From UBA4416 sp020846025 (GTDB taxonomy: Bacteria; Bacteroidota; Bacteroidia; B-17B0; Aurantibacillaceae), in NCBI GenBank assembly GCA_963169295.1, contig CAUJDD010000095.1, positions 1 through 10,758 on the forward strand: a DNA stretch of 10,758 nt, in the 5' to 3' direction. Below, in pieces: positions 7,776 through 10,758 of this stretch (position 1 is its first letter; each line of letters starts with the position of its first letter). The position numbers and the translations under genes were made by a program. A model generated the notes under the pieces. The model searched no databases. It had not been told where the DNA came from and worked only from the letters and a program-made list of their open reading frames with translations.

Positions 7776-8392
7776 GAAAGCTTCTATATATATCCATTAT
7801 TATTACTAAGTTTCAACTCAATTGTAAGGCAGTTGTATATCCTGTCAAAATTGGCACAAACTATCAATCACTTTACAACTTGTGTCCTGGTGATACATTA
7901 AGGTTTATGGGAGATTCTCTAAACGGGAACACCTACGGTTCTGTGCAGGGATATGTATATAATAATCAAACTCATATTTATGACAATTTTAACATTGTGT
8001 CTTTTACAAATATAGCAACAACCTATGATCATATTTTAACCATAGGTGATTCCTGTTATTATTACAACTTACCCGCACCATCAATTATGTTTCCTTGGCA
8101 ATTACATTTTAATTGCCTCACAACAGACTTAACGGAATATCATTCTTCTGTATTTAATATTAATATATATCCCAATCCTGCAAATGAGATAATAAATATT
8201 CAATTTTCTAATGCTACAAAAAAAAGAAAAGTAGAGTTATACGATGCCATTGGAAACCCTTTATTATTAAAAGAAGCATGCTCAAACAACTTATCTATAA
8301 CAACCGAAAACTTAACTAATGGTGTTTATTTTTATCATATCTTAATAGGAGATAAAAATATTAAAACAGATAAAATTGTTATTCTTAAATAA
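7772..8392 (+). CDS. Small secreted T9SS substrate of unknown function
   Basis: This 206-residue protein starts at GTG 7772, which overlaps the TGA of the previous gene (GTGA, 4 bases), a typical arrangement for translational coupling. The N-terminus MRKLLYISIIIT is a plausible Sec signal peptide, with cleavage perhaps near CKA at 18-20. The body (about 21-127) contains CPGDTLRF (38-45), which resembles the first strand of Ig/PKD-like modules that begin with CPGD, then a Tyr- and Asn-rich stretch. I recognise no enzyme motif. Residues 128-206 form a T9SS type A sorting domain (YPNP at 133-136, GVYFYHILIGD near the end). Its last 25 codons closely match those of the 2073-residue gene. The body is short for the family, so the gene may be a remnant of a longer surface protein that kept its export and sorting signals. 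It is likely co-expressed with the upstream gene. Confidence 0.82.
   Translation: MRKLLYISIIITKFQLNCKAVVYPVKIGTNYQSLYNLCPGDTLRFMGDSLNGNTYGSVQGYVYNNQTHIYDNFNIVSFTNIATTYDHILTIGDSCYYYNLPAPSIMFPWQLHFNCLTTDLTEYHSSVFNINIYPNPANEIINIQFSNATKKRKVELYDAIGNPLLLKEACSNNLSITTENLTNGVYFYHILIGDKNIKTDKIVILK
8318..8392 (+). repeat. 3'-terminal sorting-domain segment, copy 2 (partner at 6737-6811)
   Basis: Gap-free match to 6737-6811 with 8 mismatches in 75 bases by my count. Both copies run from an AATGG codon pair through the stop codon TAA. Several mismatches change the residue (Ser to His, Val to Ile, Glu to Asp, Thr to Asn), so the copies have had time to diverge. Confidence 0.75.
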
Positions 8393-8413
8393 TAGTCGTT
8401 TCAGTCAATAAAC

Positions 8414-8448
8414 AAAATGCGTTCATAAAATCACGGCATTTTATTTAT
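8414..8448 (+). terminator. Weak terminator candidate after the T9SS gene cluster
   Basis: AAAATGC (8414-8420) can pair with GCATTTT (8436-8442), and alternatively ATAAAAT can pair with ATTTTAT in the same place, followed by a short T-rich run. Both stems are only 7 bp and compete. It sits about 20 bases after the stop of the 206-residue gene, the right place for a terminator, but it is far weaker than the other two in the window. Confidence 0.35.
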
Positions 8449-8510
8449 CCACTTTCACTTTACAATTAGGTCACAAAAGTTATTGCTATCGCAACAACCC
8501 TTGTGTTTTC

Positions 8511-8558
8511 TGTGCCACTCGCTCCGCTCACACACGGCACAAGCCTGCGGCAGCATGG
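8511..8558 (+). repeat. Structured dispersed repeat, copy 2
   Basis: TGTGCC (8511-8516) pairs with GGCACA (8536-8541) around a 19-base loop (ACTCGCTCCGCTCACACAC), followed by AGCCTGCGGCAGCATGG. The last 19 bases equal those of the copy at 402-452. The stem bases differ between copies but remain paired, and the loops share a CTC-CG-TCCG-TCA-like core. The element is GC-rich in an AT-rich setting. Confidence 0.65.
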
Positions 8559-8569
8559 CATCTTTTTCT

Positions 8570-8601
8570 CCCTCTCCTTATAGGAGAGGGTTGGGGTGAG
8601 G
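8570..8601. repeat. CCCTCTCC/GGAGAGGG palindromic repeat
   Basis: CCCTCTCCT (8570-8578) pairs with AGGAGAGGG (8582-8590) over 9 bp with a 3-base loop, followed by TTGGGGTGAGG. From memory this palindrome with its GGGGTGAGG tail is one of the most widely dispersed intergenic repeats in bacterial genomes, including many Bacteroidota. Its function is unknown. On its own it is not a terminator, because no T-run follows. Confidence 0.7.
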
Positions 8602-8835
8602 TTAGTCAGTTATATTCCAAAACCGACCACTTACAAAACCACATTCTCGTTTTAACAAAACTTTAGAATCGTCTTGTACTAATTGGTATAATACTTCGTT
8701 ATTCCAAAACAATAAACAAAAAATATATGCCACCTAAAACATGTTAAACTCCCGAACTCTTTCTCTTCCTTGCTCGTTTTCTTAAAGTAAAGCAGAACAT
8801 CGATAAAATAATTTAACTTTTAAATATTAGAAATC

Positions 8836-9621
8836 ATGTCAAACTATTATGAAACAGGACACGCTAAAAATGTAGCTAACCTGTTAAGATTAAACCAACT
8901 AATTGCAACCTTTGGTGCTAATTATAATCCAAGTAATAATGCAATAAAAGCTACAGCATTAGCAACACTTTACACAAATGCTAATACTAAATTATCCGAT
9001 GTCAATAATAACTTCACAACTTGGAAAAATGCAACCAATGCTCGTGAACTTGCTTTCGACCCACTTCGTAAAGAAGTTACTCAGCTTCTTGGTGCTTTAC
9101 AAAGTACAGGTGCAACTCAGCAAACTATTGATGACTTAGCTTTTCAAGTAAATAAGTTTCGTACTTCTGGATCTAAATTAACTAAAGCAGATTCAGGAAT
9201 CGTAGATACAACACCAGCTGAAAAAGTGGTTGCTCCTACTGACCCTATTGAAACTAAAACAATTTCAACTTCGCAACAAAGTTACGATAATCAGTTACAA
9301 CACTTTCAAAAAATAATTTTAATTCTTCAAAGTGTTCCTGCTTATAATCCAAACGAGGTTCCTTTTAAAGTAGCGACACTACAAACTCAATTAACCAATT
9401 TATCTAACATAAATAATGCAGCGAATACAAGCTATGCTAATTTAAAAAATGCTCGTATTCAACGGAACCTTTTCTTTTATGCTAAAGATACAGGATTGTT
9501 GGATTTGGTAAAACAAACTAAAGCATATATCAAAAGTTTGTATGGGAGCAAAAGCCAACAATACATAGCCGCAAACGCTATCAAGTTTACAAGAGTCATT
9601 CCTAAAAAGTCAGCTCAGTAG
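8836..9621 (+). CDS. Internally duplicated helical protein of unknown function, conserved in Bacteroidota
   Basis: This 261-residue protein has no signal peptide or membrane segment, so it is probably cytoplasmic. It starts MSNYYETGHAKNVANL, a start I remember from a family of unnamed Bacteroidota proteins; no function is known to me. Two halves of about 105 residues share a pattern. YNP at 30-32 and 170-172 is followed by an L..L.T....N series, then NAR at 68-70 and 205-207, then a long helix and a closing motif near QVNKFRT and AIKFTR. They are joined by an acidic, Pro/Thr-rich linker (about 111-147). Both halves should form helical bundles. No catalytic residues are evident, and a scaffold or binding role is possible. 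It has its own leader and a strong terminator, so it is probably a single-gene transcript unrelated to the upstream T9SS cluster. The ATG is the natural start: it matches the remembered family N-terminus. Confidence 0.94.
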   Translation: MSNYYETGHAKNVANLLRLNQLIATFGANYNPSNNAIKATALATLYTNANTKLSDVNNNFTTWKNATNARELAFDPLRKEVTQLLGALQSTGATQQTIDDLAFQVNKFRTSGSKLTKADSGIVDTTPAEKVVAPTDPIETKTISTSQQSYDNQLQHFQKIILILQSVPAYNPNEVPFKVATLQTQLTNLSNINNAANTSYANLKNARIQRNLFFYAKDTGLLDLVKQTKAYIKSLYGSKSQQYIAANAIKFTRVIPKKSAQ

Positions 9622-9668
9622 ATTTGTTACAAATCAAATCGCATTTTAGTCATTGAGCCTGGCGACTG

Positions 9669-9700
9669 AAAAATCCAACTTGACAAGTTGGATTTTTTTT
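9669..9700 (+). terminator. Rho-independent terminator after the 261-residue gene
   Basis: AAAAATCCAACTT (9669-9681) pairs perfectly over 13 bp with AAGTTGGATTTTT (9685-9697) around the loop GAC, within a run of eight T. It lies 48 bases after the stop codon and is a textbook intrinsic terminator. Confidence 0.9.
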
Positions 9701-9747
9701 ATGTCGTAGTTTTTGAACTTAGTTCTTTACCAATTTATTTTAATTAA

Positions 9748-9855
9748 GCGGGGCGTTCCTGCAAATTTTCATAAAAATTTGCAGTCGGGCTTTTCACTTC
9801 AAGTCCTCGTTCCGTTATCACTCCACTGTGGGCTTTACGTTGCAATCCCTAACGC
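9748..9855. repeat. Dispersed Bacteroidota structured repeat (GCGTTCC...CCCTAACGC)
   Basis: The element opens with GCGGGGCGTTCC and closes with CCCTAACGC, so its ends GCGTT and AACGC are complementary. Inside is an 11-bp hairpin, CTGCAAATTTT (9759-9769) with AAAATTTGCAG (9774-9784) around a 4-base loop, then GTCGGGCTTTTCACTTC, AAGTCCTCG and a CCAC/GTGG mini-hairpin. From memory, sequences with this GGGGCGTTCC, GTCGGGCTTT, AAGTCCTCG and CCCTAACGC order recur in many Bacteroidota genomes between genes. In those, the inner hairpin varies while the outer blocks are kept. The role is unknown. Confidence 0.6.
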
Positions 9856-9972
9856 ATAAAACCCAAAGCACTTTAACTGAACTTCAAACCAATTTCATTC
9901 AAACAACAAAATATTTTATATAAATCTCATGCTTTTTGCATATATGGCAGACTATAATTTGTATAATCGTTA

Positions 9973-10245
9973 TCTAATCGTGTGAACTTGCAACATCGTT
10001 GATTATAATTCAAACATGTTTAACAAAATTAACAATCGTGTTGTATATTTTAACAATCTATTCGCTTGTACTCGTCATCTATTTTTTTGCAGACCTGTGT
10101 TTTCAGTTTGTTTTTCAAATCTATCTGCCAATAATTCAGACTGCATCTTGTGTTCTTGCTGTCTATTCGTGTGAACTTGTCGCTGTGTTCTCTGTTCTTG
10201 TAATCTACTCGTTCGTTCTTGTCGTCTATTTAATTCAGGACATCC
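9973..10245. repeat. Decayed 21-bp minisatellite
   Basis: The motif TCTAT (or TCTAA/TCTAC) occurs at 9973, 10057, 10078, 10120, 10162, 10204 and 10225, all separated by exact multiples of 21. The best unit (10162-10182) starts TCTATTCGTG and ends AACTTGTCG. The unit at 9973 matches it at 17 of 21 bases, and the unit at 10204 at 16 of 21. Intervening units are diverged (about 6-12 matches). The short open frames on both strands (about 10000-10320 plus, 10075-10281 minus) show heptad-like patterns only because 21 bases equal seven codons. I see no start signal, and the minus frame stops inside the array, so I treat it as non-coding. Confidence 0.7.
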
Positions 10246-10451
10246 CCACAAACTATCCAAGCCCATTTGCAAAACCCTCAATTCTACCCTGCAATCCTAA
10301 TTTTGCAAAAAAGCTTGTATAGTTCTCCCACGCTCTGGCAATTTTCCAAATTGCTAAAAGGTGGCATTGTGTTTCGGTTAGACACATGAATCATTTATTA
10401 GTAATAGTTTGTTTCTGTTAGTTGTTTTTTCAATCTGTGTAGGGCGCACAA

Positions 10452-10627
10452 GTTATAACACACGCTTTGCCTCAGCGGTAAGGAAGTATAAGCATTTGCA
10501 AAATTTGTCCCTTTGGGAAAGAAATTTATTTTGCTTTGCAAATGCCAAAAACAGTTATCTTTGTTAATAGCATTCGGTTGACATTGTTTCAATTACCGCC
10601 GAAGGCAAAGCGCGAAAACGTTATAAG
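10452..10627. repeat. Large palindromic element with GTTATAAC and CGTTATAAG ends
   Basis: CGCTTTGCC (10463-10471) pairs with GGCAAAGCG (10604-10612), then after a small internal loop GCGGTAA (10475-10481) pairs with TTACCGC (10593-10599). An inner arm GCATTTGCAAA (10492-10502) pairs perfectly over 11 bp with TTTGCAAATGC (10535-10545), with CCC/GGG inside it. The ends carry GTTATAAC (10452-10459) and ACGTTATAAG (10618-10627). The last shares ACGTTATAA with the left-end element (140-148). Its size and architecture resemble large attC sites such as the VCR of Vibrio integrons, but core-site agreement is only partial and no integrase is seen. Confidence 0.6.
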
Positions 10628-10758
10628 CAAATTAAATTTTACCACCGCACTGCAAAACGATGTTATTTAGTTTACTCGTAAATATTTCTATTGCCTTCTT
10701 CTTGCAAAAATCCAATGTGAAATCATTGTATGGTATTTTCTTTTCGCTTGAATAAAAT

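Larger units (their letters stand above)
8393..8835. other. Non-coding region between the T9SS cluster and the 261-residue gene
   Basis: No open frame here has protein-like content. In order the region holds a weak AT-rich terminator candidate, the second CAAGCCTGCGGCAGCATGG structured repeat, the CCCTCTCC palindrome, and about 230 bases of plain AT-rich sequence before the ATG at 8836. The promoter of the 261-residue gene must lie in that last part. I see no clean TAnnTTTG box with a TTG at the right distance. The bases just before the ATG are A/T-rich (TTTTAAATATTAGAAATC), without a Shine-Dalgarno sequence. Confidence 0.6.
9622..10758. other. Gene-free repeat-rich tail of the window
   Basis: No credible gene was found over more than 1.1 kb. 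Besides the terminator, the dispersed repeat, the minisatellite and the right palindrome, there is a small hairpin GCAATTT (10338-10344) / AAATTGC (10348-10354) without a T-run, and otherwise AT-rich sequence. Frames at 9999-10322 (plus), 10075-10281 (minus) and 10398-10592 (minus) fall inside repeats or palindromes and have no recognisable domain. Such density of unrelated intergenic repeats suggests an accessory region tolerant of insertions. Confidence 0.6.

Noticed and set aside
9973..10245. CRISPR array
   Set aside because: The 21-bp units are directly adjacent, with no unique spacers between conserved repeats, and no cas genes are present.
10075..10281. Minus-strand frame rich in Q, R and E, coiled-coil-like
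   Set aside because: It is the reverse reading of the same 21-bp array. It could be a dead coding repeat but is broken by a stop inside the array.
9999..10322. 107-codon plus frame with hydrophobic heptads, membrane-like
   Set aside because: The hydrophobic pattern comes from translating the T-rich 21-bp array. No start signal and no recognisable family.
10398..10592. 64-codon minus-strand open frame
   Set aside because: It lies across the arms of the right palindrome, with no domain or signal.
1..10758. Integron cassette array spanning the window
   Set aside because: Two attC-like palindromes are present, but there is no integrase, core-site matches are partial, and the enclosed genes are too large for usual cassettes. 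Kept only as separate hypotheses for the palindromes.

Overview
The window looks like a chromosomal accessory stretch from a low-GC member of the phylum Bacteroidota. Three consecutive genes encode secreted proteins that end in the C-terminal sorting domain of the type IX secretion system (T9SS), a system confined to this phylum. There are no strong Shine-Dalgarno sequences. A fourth gene belongs to a protein family I remember only from Bacteroidota. I cannot name a genus.

Layout: positions 1-144 form a nested palindromic element. Positions 145-589 are non-coding and carry one copy of a structured repeat ending in CAAGCCTGCGGCAGCATGG. Positions 590-6811 encode a 2073-residue secreted mosaic protein: signal peptide, metalloprotease-like domain with HEITHGLGF, cadherin/Ig-like domain, jelly-roll-like domain, five Ig-like repeats, right-handed beta-helix, alpha-helical segment and T9SS sorting domain. 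Two smaller secreted T9SS substrates follow head to tail: 6795-7775, a carbohydrate-binding-like module, and 7772-8392, a small cysteine-containing protein. They are joined by a 17-base and a 4-base overlap. A strong terminator hairpin lies exactly over the signal-peptide codons of the second gene.

Positions 8393-8835 are non-coding, with a second copy of the CAAGCCTGCGGCAGCATGG repeat and a widespread CCCTCTCC/GGAGAGGG palindrome. Positions 8836-9621 encode a cytoplasmic, internally duplicated, helical protein of unknown function, followed by a clear terminator. From 9622 to the end I see no convincing gene. That tail holds a dispersed Bacteroidota-type structured repeat (9748-9855), a decayed 21-bp minisatellite (9973-10245), and a roughly 176-bp palindromic element (10452-10627) that shares the core ACGTTATAA with the left-end element.

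The three T9SS genes are likely exported by Sec and then moved across the outer membrane by T9SS to the surface or medium, where the sorting domain is normally removed. The large protein probably acts on, or adheres to, extracellular protein or polysaccharide, and the smaller two look like accessory surface proteins. I did not find a convincing new defence or metabolic system. The most unusual signals are the terminator inside a signal-peptide coding region, the phase-locked 21-bp array, the covarying structured repeat pair, and the two attC-like palindromes at the window ends.
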